The notes beneath the pieces were generated by a model that saw nothing but the letters and a program-made list of their open reading frames with translations, was not told the origin of the DNA and made no database searches. This document shows, one piece after another, positions 26,732 through 35,980 of a DNA stretch of 64,000 bases. The position numbers and the translations under genes were made by a program. The first letter of the stretch is position 1, and every line of letters begins with the position of its first letter. The stretch spans positions 1 through 64,000 of the forward strand of contig JACRMM010000030.1 of NCBI GenBank assembly GCA_016214985.1. The letters run 5' to 3'. This DNA comes from Deltaproteobacteria bacterium (GTDB taxonomy: Bacteria; Desulfobacterota; Deferrisomatia; Deferrisomatales; JACRMM01).

Positions 26732-28164
26732 AGAGGCAGGGGCCGGCTGCGGCCGCGCCGAGAATCGCTCGGTGGGGGGTGCTGCTCACCCTGTGTGCGG
26801 TAGCGGCCGGCTGCGCGGCTCTGCGGGGCCCGCGCGCCGGCGTGCCGCCGGAGTACGGGGCGGTCCGGGTCTATCTGCAGCCGTTTCCTCAGGAAGCGGA
26901 GCGGCTTCGCTTTGAGGTGACGGAGGTCTGGGCGGAGAGGGAGGACGGATCGACCGTGGCGCTCTCCGTGGAACTGCGGCAGGTGGAGCTGGGGGCCGTC
27001 CACCGGCAGCGCCTCCTGGCCGCAGACTCCGTTCCGCCCGGTTCGTATCGGGCGCTCCTGTTCCGGGTCGACAAGGCGACCGTCCGCACCGAGGAGGGAG
27101 ACACGGCGCTGCTGGTGCCCGAAGCGCCGGCCCGGTTGGACCATCCGTTCACGGTGGGCCGCGATCGGCCGGCGCTGCTCCTCCTCACCTTCCAGTACCG
27201 GGAGTCGATCCGGGGCGGGATCCAGTTCGCGCCGAGCTTCTCCCCCTATCTCCCGATCCGGCCGACGAGCGGACTCCTCGGGTTCGTTGCGTGTCCCGAG
27301 TCCCGCGAGCTCACCGTGTTCGACAAGAAGGCGGCCCAGGTCGTCGACCTGATCGCCGTCGGGGACGGTCCCAACGCCCTCGCCGTGGACCCGGTGAAGC
27401 GCAGGGTGTACGTCGCGGTCACCGGCCACGACGCGGTGGACGTGATCGACATGGCCGCAGGAGAGGTGCTCCGGCGGATCCCGCTGAACCTCGGCGACGC
27501 GCCGCGGGAGCTCTACCTCGCTCAGGAGGGTCGCATGCTCCTCGTCGTCAACCAGGGCTCCGACACGGTGAGCTTCGTCGACGTGGAGTCGGCCACGGAG
27601 GTCTCGCGCGTCAACGTCGGAGACGGCCCGTCCTCTCTGGTGATGGATCGCACCGGCCGCAAGGCGGTGGTGTTCAACACGCTCGCGAGCACCGCCTCGG
27701 TCCTGGACCTCCCGAGCCGGTCCGTGGCGGCGACCCTCGGCACCGACGCCGGGCCCTTCGCGGGGCAGTTCAACCGGCGGGGCGACCTCCTGTACGTTGC
27801 GCACACCGAGTCCCCCTATCTGCTGGTCGTGGACCTGCCGTCGCAGAAGGTCCTCAGGCGGGTCCTGGTGGGCGCTGGGGTCACCGCGCTGAAGACCGAC
27901 TCGAAGACCGACCTTCTGTATGTGTCCCGCAGCGGCGAGGCCTTCGTCTCCGTCTACGAGCCGCTCTCGCTCACTGCGAGCGACGTCCTCCCCGTGGGTG
28001 GCGCGGCGGCTCACCTGACGATCGACGGCGAGGAGAACGCTCTCTATCTCGCGCAGCCCGAGCGGCGGACCGTGTCGGTCCTGAACCTGAACATGAGGAA
28101 GGTGGTCTCCGAGATCGACGTGGGCGCCCCGCCCGCGTGGGTGACCGTGATGGGAGAGCGGTGA
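26728..28164 (+). CDS. Lipoprotein with YVTN-type beta-propeller
   Basis: About 478 residues. The best start is a CTG at 26728 that overlaps the cytochrome stop (CTGA) and gives MKRQGPAAAAPRIARWGVLL followed by the lipobox AVAAGC; a GTG at 26779 would leave a signal too short. The start codon is therefore uncertain. The first 160 residues resemble a DUF4382-like sandwich domain (PPGSYRALLFRVDKATV). The rest is a YVTN-type propeller with repeats such as GDGPNALAVDPVKRRVYVAV. No haem sites. It probably sits in the outer membrane facing the periplasm or surface, and overlaps the porin-like gene by 4 bp. Confidence 0.78.
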   Translation: MKRQGPAAAAPRIARWGVLLTLCAVAAGCAALRGPRAGVPPEYGAVRVYLQPFPQEAERLRFEVTEVWAEREDGSTVALSVELRQVELGAVHRQRLLAADSVPPGSYRALLFRVDKATVRTEEGDTALLVPEAPARLDHPFTVGRDRPALLLLTFQYRESIRGGIQFAPSFSPYLPIRPTSGLLGFVACPESRELTVFDKKAAQVVDLIAVGDGPNALAVDPVKRRVYVAVTGHDAVDVIDMAAGEVLRRIPLNLGDAPRELYLAQEGRMLLVVNQGSDTVSFVDVESATEVSRVNVGDGPSSLVMDRTGRKAVVFNTLASTASVLDLPSRSVAATLGTDAGPFAGQFNRRGDLLYVAHTESPYLLVVDLPSQKVLRRVLVGAGVTALKTDSKTDLLYVSRSGEAFVSVYEPLSLTASDVLPVGGAAAHLTIDGEENALYLAQPERRTVSVLNLNMRKVVSEIDVGAPPAWVTVMGER

Positions 28165-30368
28165 ACGAGCGTCGGATCCGCGGGACGCGTGCTCGGGTCG
28201 GGGGGTGCCTTCTGGGAGCGGTGGTCGCCGGAGTGCCGGCGCTGCTTCCTTCGCCGGCGGCGGCCGGGTTGACCGCTACGGTCGAGACCACGTACGCCCG
28301 GTCCCGGTCCACCTTGGAGGGGCAGGGAGACGCCACGTCGGAATCCGACTCGAGCACGATTCTCGGCCGCCTGTACCTCGCGTATCTCGGGAACCTGTAC
28401 CCCTACGTCACGCTCCGGCTCGGGGGCACCGCCGATACGTCCCGGTCGAACTCCACGTATGACGGCACGGAGAGCGACTCCACCCTGACCCACGTGAACC
28501 CGTACCTCGATCTGTCGTTCAACAACCCCGCCGTCCACGGGGGCCTCGGCTACAACCGGCGGCAGGAGTGGCAGGAGACCGGCGGGTCGTCCTCGCCCTC
28601 CCTGGTCCGGGAGAGCATGCAGGGGCTCCTGGGGTTCAAGCCGGAGGGTCTCCCGACCCTGGACCTCCAACTGCTGCGGACCGACACCTTCGACGCGGCC
28701 CGCGAGCAGAGCGATCAGAGAGTCGACCACGTCGCGTGGTCCTCCCGGTATCAGCCGGTCCCGGAGCTCAACCTCTCGTACCAGGGGAACCACAACCGCA
28801 CCCAGGATCTCCTTCGCGACCTGGAGGTGATCGATCTGACGAACAGCGGGAGGGCCAGCTACGGGAGCCGATTCCTGGGCGGACGGGTGAACCTGAACAC
28901 GAGCTACGGCGTCTCGCGCCAGGACACCGACACCCGAGTCTCGGCCGGCGGGCAGGGGGAGGTGAGCTCGCCGCTGTTCCCCTTCGGGGGGCTGACCTCC
29001 CTGGACGCGTCGCCCGAGGCCGGTGCGCTCGACACCAGCCGGGCCCTCGTGGACGGGGACCTGGTGGCGTCGACCGGCGTCAATCTCGGAACGCCGCCCA
29101 TTGGGGGCGACGCGACGGCCCGCAACCTCGGCCTGGACCTGGGCGGCGCCTCCGACGTCAACACCCTGAGGGTGTGGGTGGATCGCGAGGTCGCTCCGGC
29201 CCTCGCCGCCTCGTTCTCCTGGGGGGTGTACGTGAGCGCGGACAACGAGACGTGGCGGCTCCACCAGACGGTCGTCGCTGCCCCCTTCGGGCCCTTCGAA
29301 AACCGCTTCGAGCTCCGCTTCCCTTCGGTGCGCACGCGGTACGTCAAAGTCGTCGTGAAGCCCCTGTCGCCGACGGTTCCCGGGGCGCTGGAGGTCCCCA
29401 GCCTGTTCGTGACGGAGCTTCAGGCCTTCCTGACCGTGTCGGCCCAGCAGGTGCGGGGGTCGACCACGAGGACCTCACAGATCTACGACCTGGGCGTGCG
29501 GGCGCTCCTCCTCGAGGGCCCCGCCCTGAACTACGACTTCTACTACCTGTACGCCGCGACCACGCCGGACAGCAGCACCCGGCAGACGGTCACCAACGGC
29601 CTGTCGGCGGCGCGGCGCTTTGGTCCGGTCTTGTTCGGCGCGTCCCGCCTGAGCCGGGAGGACAGCATCGAGCCCCAGCGCCGTGCGTCCGCCTGGACCT
29701 ACAGCGCGTCGTTGTCGGCGACACCCCTGGAGACCCTCAGCCACACCCTGGTCTTCAGCGGCCGGCTGGAGGATGCCGACGGCGAGACGACCCGAACCGA
29801 GTCGCTCTTCTTGAACAATGCGGCGGCGCTCTACCCGGGGATCGACGTGAGCCTCGCCGGCGGCGTGAGCCGAAAGGTCTCCGGGGACGGGGGGCAGGGG
29901 AAGAGCGCGACGCTGACCGCGGGCGCCACGCTGGTGCCCAATCCGCAGCTGTCGGTCAACCTGTCGTACGCGGACTCCGTCTCGGACGACAGCGGCGGCA
30001 CGGTGGACGCAGGGACGAAGCGCTCCCAACGGGGCGACGCCAGCGTGTCGTTCAGCCCGGTCAGCACCCTGTACCTCTTCGCGTCGCTGGGTCTCCTGCG
30101 CGAGACGGATCGGCCGAGTTCCAACACCCAGAGCTACTCGGTCGGCTGGTCGCCGTTTCGCGACGGGGCGCTGCAGTTCAGTGTCTCGTTCGCGGAGAGC
30201 CTGCGGTCCGAGGACAACGGCCGGGACAAGTCCCTGACCCCCTCGGTGCGGTGGAACATCGGCCGAAGCGCGACGCTCGACTTATCTTACCAGCGGGCGG
30301 AGAGCGACTCGGCCTCGCAGAGCTCGAAGACGGAGACCTACAGCGCCAACTTCCGGGCGTCGTTCTGA
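28161..30368 (+). CDS. Large outer-membrane beta-barrel protein
   Basis: A 735-residue exported protein starting GTG 28161 (overlapping the previous stop). After a signal peptide (cleavage near SPAAAG) most of the chain alternates polar and apolar residues in strands, and it ends SANFRASF, a C-terminal Phe as recognised by the BAM machinery. The strand-rich barrel is interrupted at about residues 330-410 by a discoidin-like segment (NLGLDLGGASDVNTLRVWV..RTRYVKVVVK). It has no CXXCH. In metal-reducing bacteria barrels next to multihaem genes form porin-cytochrome conduits. Here the position after two OmcS-like genes also allows a filament-export pore. Confidence 0.72.
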   Translation: MNERRIRGTRARVGGCLLGAVVAGVPALLPSPAAAGLTATVETTYARSRSTLEGQGDATSESDSSTILGRLYLAYLGNLYPYVTLRLGGTADTSRSNSTYDGTESDSTLTHVNPYLDLSFNNPAVHGGLGYNRRQEWQETGGSSSPSLVRESMQGLLGFKPEGLPTLDLQLLRTDTFDAAREQSDQRVDHVAWSSRYQPVPELNLSYQGNHNRTQDLLRDLEVIDLTNSGRASYGSRFLGGRVNLNTSYGVSRQDTDTRVSAGGQGEVSSPLFPFGGLTSLDASPEAGALDTSRALVDGDLVASTGVNLGTPPIGGDATARNLGLDLGGASDVNTLRVWVDREVAPALAASFSWGVYVSADNETWRLHQTVVAAPFGPFENRFELRFPSVRTRYVKVVVKPLSPTVPGALEVPSLFVTELQAFLTVSAQQVRGSTTRTSQIYDLGVRALLLEGPALNYDFYYLYAATTPDSSTRQTVTNGLSAARRFGPVLFGASRLSREDSIEPQRRASAWTYSASLSATPLETLSHTLVFSGRLEDADGETTRTESLFLNNAAALYPGIDVSLAGGVSRKVSGDGGQGKSATLTAGATLVPNPQLSVNLSYADSVSDDSGGTVDAGTKRSQRGDASVSFSPVSTLYLFASLGLLRETDRPSSNTQSYSVGWSPFRDGALQFSVSFAESLRSEDNGRDKSLTPSVRWNIGRSATLDLSYQRAESDSASQSSKTETYSANFRASF

Positions 30369-30439
30369 TGCCGGGGGGACATTTCCTGACGTGGCTCCTT
30401 GCGTTTGCTGGAAGGGCGTCGGAGACAAGAGAGGTGTGC

Positions 30440-31018
30440 ATGCAAGAGGGAAGACTGCTTCGGAAGCTCGCCGTGGGTTGTGCCGCGCTGGTCCTCGCCG
30501 GCTGCGCCACGACCGGGGCTGGGGTGTACCACAACCAAGACATGGACTTCGGTTCGATCCAGACGGTCGCGGTGATGCCCCTGGCCAACCTCTCCCGGGA
30601 TGTCCAGGCGGCCGAGCGCGTACGAGACGTCCTCACGACCCAGCTCCTGGCGACCGGCGCTTTCTACGTGCTCCCCCCCGGGGAGGTGGCCGGCGTGGTG
30701 ACCAAGGCGGGGATCGGAAACCCTGCCGCGCCGTCGGCCGACCAGATTGTGGCGCTGTGCAGCGCTCTCAAGGCGGATGCGGTGCTCACGGGGGTCGTTC
30801 GGGAGTATGGGGACGTCCGGTCCGGCAGCGCCACGGCCAACGTCATCTCGCTCGGCCTCCAGATGTCTGAGGGGCAGACCGGGAAGGTGGTGTGGTCGGC
30901 GTCCTCGACCCAGGGTGGCATCGGATGGGGCGACCGGCTCTTCGGCGGGGGAGGGGAAGCGCTCAACGTCGTCACCGAGAAGGCGGTGAATGAGCTCATC
31001 AAGAAGCTCTTCGAGTAA
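30440..31018 (+). CDS. CsgG/DUF799-like lipoprotein
   Basis: A 192-residue lipoprotein with lipobox LAGC (C22 region, VLAGCATTG). The mature part has FGSIQTVAVMPLANLSRDVQAAERVRDVLTTQL and ADAVLTGVVREYGDV, the alpha/beta pattern shared by GNA1162/DUF799 and CsgG-type proteins. CsgG forms the outer-membrane export pore for curli fibres, so a family member in a filament cytochrome locus is suggestive. Whether this short version can form a pore is unknown. It overlaps the next lipoprotein gene by 29 bp. Confidence 0.7.
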   Translation: MQEGRLLRKLAVGCAALVLAGCATTGAGVYHNQDMDFGSIQTVAVMPLANLSRDVQAAERVRDVLTTQLLATGAFYVLPPGEVAGVVTKAGIGNPAAPSADQIVALCSALKADAVLTGVVREYGDVRSGSATANVISLGLQMSEGQTGKVVWSASSTQGGIGWGDRLFGGGGEALNVVTEKAVNELIKKLFE

Positions 31019-32153
31019 CCGGCTCCTGCTCGTGGCGCTGCTCTCGTGTGCCGTGGGATGCGCCGGCCCGGGGCCGGGCGTCGCGCCGAAGACGCTGGCG
31101 TGGCGGCAGGCGAATCTCGTGGTCCTGCCGCTCGAGAACCTCAGCGGCGAGAGCGCCCCCCTGGGGGAGCTGCGCGCCCTGTTGGAGCGCCGCCTGCGGT
31201 CCCTGGGATTCCCCGTAAGGGACGATGCCTCGATCGACGGCTTCCTGCAGGTGCATCGAGTGCGCTTTACCGGCGGGATCGACGAAGAGACGGCAACGGC
31301 GTTCCGGCAGGAGCTCCAGACGGCCGCCGTCCTGATCACCACGGTTGAGCTGGCGAAGCCGTCTTCACCCCCGAGGGTGGCGCTCGTCTCGCGGCTCGTG
31401 TCGACCGGCGCGGACCCGAGCATCCTGTGGATGGAGACCGTCGGCCTTGCCGGGGACGACCACCCGGGGCTGCTCGGGCTCGGGCTCGTGAAGGACCCAG
31501 CGACCTTGTGGAGCCGTGCAGTGGACGGCTTGATGGCGTCGTTGTCCGAGCACCTGACGGGTGACGGCGCCGCGGTCGGCGCCGCCGCCGAAGGGGGCCG
31601 AAGGCTCCGGCCCCGGCTCGCGTTTCGCTCTCCCGGGCTGTCGACGGAGCGGGCGCACCGGGTCGTTGTCCTGCCGTTCTTCAACCGGAGCCTGCGGCGA
31701 AATGCCGGGGAAATCGTCGGCCTTCACTTCGTCGACCAGCTGCGCCGGCGCAACGTTACGGTGATCGAGCCCGGCGTCGTCCGGCAGCGCCTGCTCCGGT
31801 TTCGGTTCGTCATGACCGAGGGGATCGGGGCGTCGGACATCGATCTGATCGCCAACAGCATCGGGGCGGACCTCATCGTCACCGGGACGGTGAGGGAGTA
31901 CGAGGACTACGAGGGCCCTTGGGGACAGCCCAAGGTCGACTTCTCCGCGCAGGTGATCGACGCCGCGACGAAGCGGGTGGTCTGGTCGTCCAAGAGCTAC
32001 GGGCAGGGCAGGGACGGCGTGGTCCTGTGGAACTGGGGCACCTGGGGGACGGCCGGGGCCCTGGCGGGCGGCATGGTCGGGGCCATCTCGGACCGACTCG
32101 CGGGAGAGGAGCAGGCCCGGAGCGAGAGCCCGTCGAGGGACTCGGTCCGCTGA
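30990..32153 (+). CDS. Second CsgG-like lipoprotein, double-domain
   Basis: A 387-residue lipoprotein (lipobox ALLSCAVGC). It contains two copies of a CsgG/TolB-N-like alpha/beta module: ANLVVLPLENLSGESAPLGE near residue 42 and HRVVVLPFFNRSLRRNAGE near 228. Each is followed by a segment of the type IGADLIVTGTVREYEDYEG. It starts inside the preceding lipoprotein gene, so the two are coupled. A glycine-rich hydrophobic stretch near the C-terminus (TWGTAGALAGGMVGAI) may insert in membrane. Likely partner of the neighbouring lipoprotein in an outer-membrane complex. Confidence 0.7.
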   Translation: MSSSRSSSSNRLLLVALLSCAVGCAGPGPGVAPKTLAWRQANLVVLPLENLSGESAPLGELRALLERRLRSLGFPVRDDASIDGFLQVHRVRFTGGIDEETATAFRQELQTAAVLITTVELAKPSSPPRVALVSRLVSTGADPSILWMETVGLAGDDHPGLLGLGLVKDPATLWSRAVDGLMASLSEHLTGDGAAVGAAAEGGRRLRPRLAFRSPGLSTERAHRVVVLPFFNRSLRRNAGEIVGLHFVDQLRRRNVTVIEPGVVRQRLLRFRFVMTEGIGASDIDLIANSIGADLIVTGTVREYEDYEGPWGQPKVDFSAQVIDAATKRVVWSSKSYGQGRDGVVLWNWGTWGTAGALAGGMVGAISDRLAGEEQARSESPSRDSVR

Positions 32154-32227
32154 GCAGAACGGGACAGCGTGCGCCGGGGCACGAGAGCGGCGCCCGCGGC
32201 GCTTCACGAAGATACGAAAGGAACGTC

Positions 32228-33955
32228 ATGAGGAATCTAGGGCTGGTTTCGCTCGTTACGCTCGTCACGCTGTGCCTCACCGGTCGGCTGGGGCGCGCGG
32301 CCGACGAGGAGGCGGGGAAGGGGGACTCCACGTCCGGACCTTCGGTCACGCTCCGGGTGCCCATGCTGGCGCCGGAGTTCGCCGACCTGCCCGTGGCGAT
32401 CGTGAACGACGAGACCGTCCACTTGAAGGAGCTCAACGAGGCGCTGGCCTCCTCCCACGAGGACGTCCAGGAACGGAAGATGGCGCCGAAGATCAACGTT
32501 GTAGATCTCGTGAACCGGCTGGTGAACGTCCGCCTCCTCCTCGGGGAGGCGCGCACGATCGGGCTGGATCAGCTGCCCGAGGTCCGGGAGCTGGTGGACG
32601 CCTTCGCCAAGGGGGCGCGGCGGCAGTTGCTGCTCCAGGAGTTGGGGAAGGGAGCCTCGCCGGACAAGGAGGAGGCGGACAAGATCTACCGGGACGCCGT
32701 GAAGGAATACAAGATCCGCTCCGCGCTCTTCGGCAAGGAGGAGGTGGCGCAGGAGATGGAGAAGGACGTCGCCGCAGGCCGCGACTTCAACGAGCTCGTC
32801 GACGAAGTCATCCGCGAGGGCAAGGCCAAAGGCGACCAGCAGGGCAACTTCGTCAATGGCAAGGACCTCCAGCCCGAGATCGCGGCCGCCGTATCGAGCC
32901 TCGCGGTGGGGGCCGTCAGCCCCCCGATCAAGATCGGGTACAACCGCACGGAAGGGTTCGTCGTCTTGAAGCTCGAGGAGGTCCGGTACCCGGAGGACCC
33001 CGCGGTCCGAGAGGGAGCGGAGAGACTCGCTCTCACGCACGCCAGGGAGAAGTTGATTCAGGAGCAGAAAGACAAATTGACGAAGGAGAACGTGACGTTT
33101 CGCAAGAAGACGATCAAGAACCTCGACTACGAAGCCAAGGCTCCGGGGTTCGAAGCGCTCCTGAAAGACAAGCGGGTGCTGGCCGAGATCAAGGGTGGGA
33201 AGAAGATCACGGTAGCTGATCTCACAGCGGCCTTGAAAGAGAAGTTCTATCACGGTGCGGGGAGGGCTGTCGAAGAAAAGAGAGTCAATCAGAAGAAGAA
33301 AGAGGTCTTGGATGCTCTGGTAGAGAAGAGCCTACTGGAGCAAATTGCCAAAAATAAGGGAATCGACAGGTCGCCTCGCTTCAAAGAGATGACGGAGGAG
33401 TATGAGAAGTCCGTGCTCTTTGGCGCGTTCATTCAAAAGGCTGTTGCGCCGGACGTGAAGATCACCGATGCCGAGGTGCGCGCATACTACGACGAGAAGA
33501 CGACCGAGTTCACCTACCCGGAGATGGTGAGAGTGCGGAGCCTTGCCTTCGAAAACGCGGCTCGAGCTCAGCAAGTGCTCGAAAAGCTCCAGAAGGGGGC
33601 GGATTTCAATTGGACGCGGGCGAACGCGGAGGGGCGGCTCAAGGAGGGGACCAAGGGGATGTGGACCTTCGAGGGGATCCCGCTGTTGGTCAAGGACCTC
33701 CCCGGGGAGGTCAAGAAGGCCGTTTCCGGAGCGAAGGCCGGAGACGTCCGGGTTTGCAGCGGTCCAGAAGGCTACGCCTACGTCCTGGTCGTCGACGACA
33801 CGATCGCGCCGCGACGCCAGCCGTTTGACGAGGTCCGCGCCGACATCCGGGAGAAGCTCTTCACGACGAAGCTCAACGCGGCGGTAGAAGACTGGGCGGC
33901 GAAGCTCAGGGCGGCCAGCCGTGTCGAGGTGTACGTGACCGAAGGGTGCAAGTGA
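32228..33955 (+). CDS. Tandem parvulin-type peptidyl-prolyl isomerase
   Basis: A 575-residue exported SurA/PrsA-like chaperone. After a signal peptide it has a helical SurA-N-like region, a first parvulin domain at about 170-265 (FNELVDEVIREGKAKGDQQG..VSPPIKIGY), a charged helical linker, and a second parvulin-like domain at about 435-545 (GADFNWTRANAEGRLKEGTKG). A role folding secreted cytochromes or the outer-membrane barrel is likely. The stretch encoding the linker (about 33030-33480) is visibly AT-richer and lysine-rich compared with its surroundings. Confidence 0.85.
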   Translation: MRNLGLVSLVTLVTLCLTGRLGRAADEEAGKGDSTSGPSVTLRVPMLAPEFADLPVAIVNDETVHLKELNEALASSHEDVQERKMAPKINVVDLVNRLVNVRLLLGEARTIGLDQLPEVRELVDAFAKGARRQLLLQELGKGASPDKEEADKIYRDAVKEYKIRSALFGKEEVAQEMEKDVAAGRDFNELVDEVIREGKAKGDQQGNFVNGKDLQPEIAAAVSSLAVGAVSPPIKIGYNRTEGFVVLKLEEVRYPEDPAVREGAERLALTHAREKLIQEQKDKLTKENVTFRKKTIKNLDYEAKAPGFEALLKDKRVLAEIKGGKKITVADLTAALKEKFYHGAGRAVEEKRVNQKKKEVLDALVEKSLLEQIAKNKGIDRSPRFKEMTEEYEKSVLFGAFIQKAVAPDVKITDAEVRAYYDEKTTEFTYPEMVRVRSLAFENAARAQQVLEKLQKGADFNWTRANAEGRLKEGTKGMWTFEGIPLLVKDLPGEVKKAVSGAKAGDVRVCSGPEGYAYVLVVDDTIAPRRQPFDEVRADIREKLFTTKLNAAVEDWAAKLRAASRVEVYVTEGCK

Positions 33956-33986
33956 GCCGATGGACGGACGCCACGAGGAGCGCACG

Positions 33987-35954
33987 ATGAGACGGTCTGG
34001 GTCGGGGCGCAGGACGCTGCTGTTGGGGGTTGTGCTGGGGCTCGCGGGGCTGGGGGTCGTGGGGGGGAGTGGGGCCGCGGCCCAGAAGAAATTCGCCAAG
34101 AAGGAGTGTCTCGACTGCCACTCCGCCTTCGCAGACAAGTACCTGAAGAAGAAGAACGTCCACAAGGTGGTGCAGCAGGGGAAGTGTGAGGACTGCCACC
34201 TTCGCCACGGGATCGTCCCGCGCCTGATGCTGAAGAAGGAAGGAAACGACCTCTGCTACGCGTGCCACAGCAAGGAGAAGATGGGGATCGGTAAGCCGCA
34301 GATCCACTCGGCGCTGGTCTCGGGTCGGTGCACCCAGTGCCACAACCCCCACGCGTCCGACGAGAGCCACCTGCTCAAGTCCGCGGGGAGCGAGGTGTGC
34401 TACGCGTGCCATAAGCGGGAGGCCTACGAGCAGCCCGTGGCGCACAAGGTCCTACAGACCGAGGGGTGTCGGAGCTGCCATCTGGCCCACACCTCGGACG
34501 AGAAGAACCTCCTTCGAACGCCGAGAGAGGCTCTCTGCCTGTCGTGCCACCCGGCCGGAAAACCGGGGTTTCAGAAGGCCCACGGCGGCTACCCGGTGGA
34601 GAAGGCGCGGTGCACCGTGTGCCATAACCCCCATTCGTCGGTGCAGCCGAAGCTGCTCAAGGCGAGCGCGCACGACCCGGCGCGCTCGTCGAGTTGCAGC
34701 GAGTGCCACAACGCGCCCGGCTCTCAGGACCCGTTTAAGACCGCGAAGAAGGGGAGCGAGCTGTGTTACGAGTGCCACGATTCCGCCGAGCTTAAGGCGG
34801 GCGGCGACTCCCTCCACAAGCCGTTCGCCGACGGACACTGCGCCGCGTGCCACGATCCCCACGCCTCGGAGAGCCCAAAGCTGCTCGCCGAGAGAGGCGC
34901 CAAGCTGTGCCTCGGCTGCCATTCCAAGCTGGGGACGAAGGTGATCACGGGTCACGCGCCGTTCCAGGACGAGAAGGCCTGTCTGAACTGCCACGGTCCC
35001 CACTCCGGGCAGGGGAAGACCCTCTTGCTGGCCAAGGCAGAAGAGCTCTGCCTGCGCTGCCATCCCAAGACGCGAGACGACCGCAGTCAGAAGCACCTGC
35101 ACGGCCCCTTCGCCGAAGGCCAGTGCGTGCAGTGTCACAACGCGCATGGCTCGGATTTCCCGAGCCTCCTGAAGGGGCGCACGGACTCTCTGTGTTACCG
35201 GTGCCATCCCGAGGCTGAGGCCCGCTTCGTCAAGACCCACACGCATCAGCCGGTGCGGGAGGGGCTGTGCAACCAGTGCCACGCGGGTCACGGGGCGGGC
35301 AACAAGAACCTGCTCAAGGCGACCGGCTCGGCGCTGTGCGCCACGTGTCACGGCGAGCTCCTGAAGCCCGTCGAAGGGGAGACGACTCACCCGCCCTTCG
35401 GGGAGGGTGACTGCCTGGCCTGCCACGATGCGCACGGTTCCAACGTGGCCGGGATGATCTCCGCGGACCAGAAGACGGTCTGCTCGACCTGCCACGGCGA
35501 ACTGGAGGACGGGCTTCGGGGCGCTGCGAGCCGACACCGGCCCGCAGAGGCAGGGGACTGCACGAAGTGCCACAGTCCCCACCGCTCCAAGCTCGATCAC
35601 CTGCTCCTCGCCAAGGGGCCCGATCTGTGCCTCGTGTGCCACACGGACCTGAAGGCGAAGATGCAGGCCTCCAAGATCCACGCACCGGCCGAGCGGGACT
35701 GCCTGCGGTGCCACAAGCCGCACTTCAGCGGGCAGCGGGCTCTCGCGGCGGAGTCGATCCCTGCCCTGTGCCTGGGGTGCCACGATGGCAAGAAGCCTTC
35801 GTTCGGGAAGGCGCACCTGGGGATCGACCCCGGCGCGATGGACTGCATCTCGTGCCACACGCCGCACGCGTCCAAGGATCCGAAGCTCTTCAAGGACAAC
35901 GTGCACCCGCCGTTCGCGGACCGATCGTGCGGCGAGTGCCACGTGACCGAGTAA
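33987..35954 (+). CDS. 26-haem c-type cytochrome
   Basis: A 655-residue exported cytochrome with 26 CXXCH motifs by direct count, from CLDCH near the N-terminus to CGECH at the very end. It is built from repeated doubled-CXXCH modules (patterns such as GRCTQCHNPHAS and LCLSCHPAG, about 45 residues each). ATG 33987 has GAGGAG six bases upstream and opens a signal peptide ending GSGAAA. There is no lipobox or membrane anchor after cleavage. A protein of this type could carry electrons across the periplasm or through a porin conduit toward the filaments. Confidence 0.93.
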   Translation: MRRSGSGRRTLLLGVVLGLAGLGVVGGSGAAAQKKFAKKECLDCHSAFADKYLKKKNVHKVVQQGKCEDCHLRHGIVPRLMLKKEGNDLCYACHSKEKMGIGKPQIHSALVSGRCTQCHNPHASDESHLLKSAGSEVCYACHKREAYEQPVAHKVLQTEGCRSCHLAHTSDEKNLLRTPREALCLSCHPAGKPGFQKAHGGYPVEKARCTVCHNPHSSVQPKLLKASAHDPARSSSCSECHNAPGSQDPFKTAKKGSELCYECHDSAELKAGGDSLHKPFADGHCAACHDPHASESPKLLAERGAKLCLGCHSKLGTKVITGHAPFQDEKACLNCHGPHSGQGKTLLLAKAEELCLRCHPKTRDDRSQKHLHGPFAEGQCVQCHNAHGSDFPSLLKGRTDSLCYRCHPEAEARFVKTHTHQPVREGLCNQCHAGHGAGNKNLLKATGSALCATCHGELLKPVEGETTHPPFGEGDCLACHDAHGSNVAGMISADQKTVCSTCHGELEDGLRGAASRHRPAEAGDCTKCHSPHRSKLDHLLLAKGPDLCLVCHTDLKAKMQASKIHAPAERDCLRCHKPHFSGQRALAAESIPALCLGCHDGKKPSFGKAHLGIDPGAMDCISCHTPHASKDPKLFKDNVHPPFADRSCGECHVTE

Positions 35955-35980
35955 CCGGTCGTTCGAGGAAAGGAAGGCCC

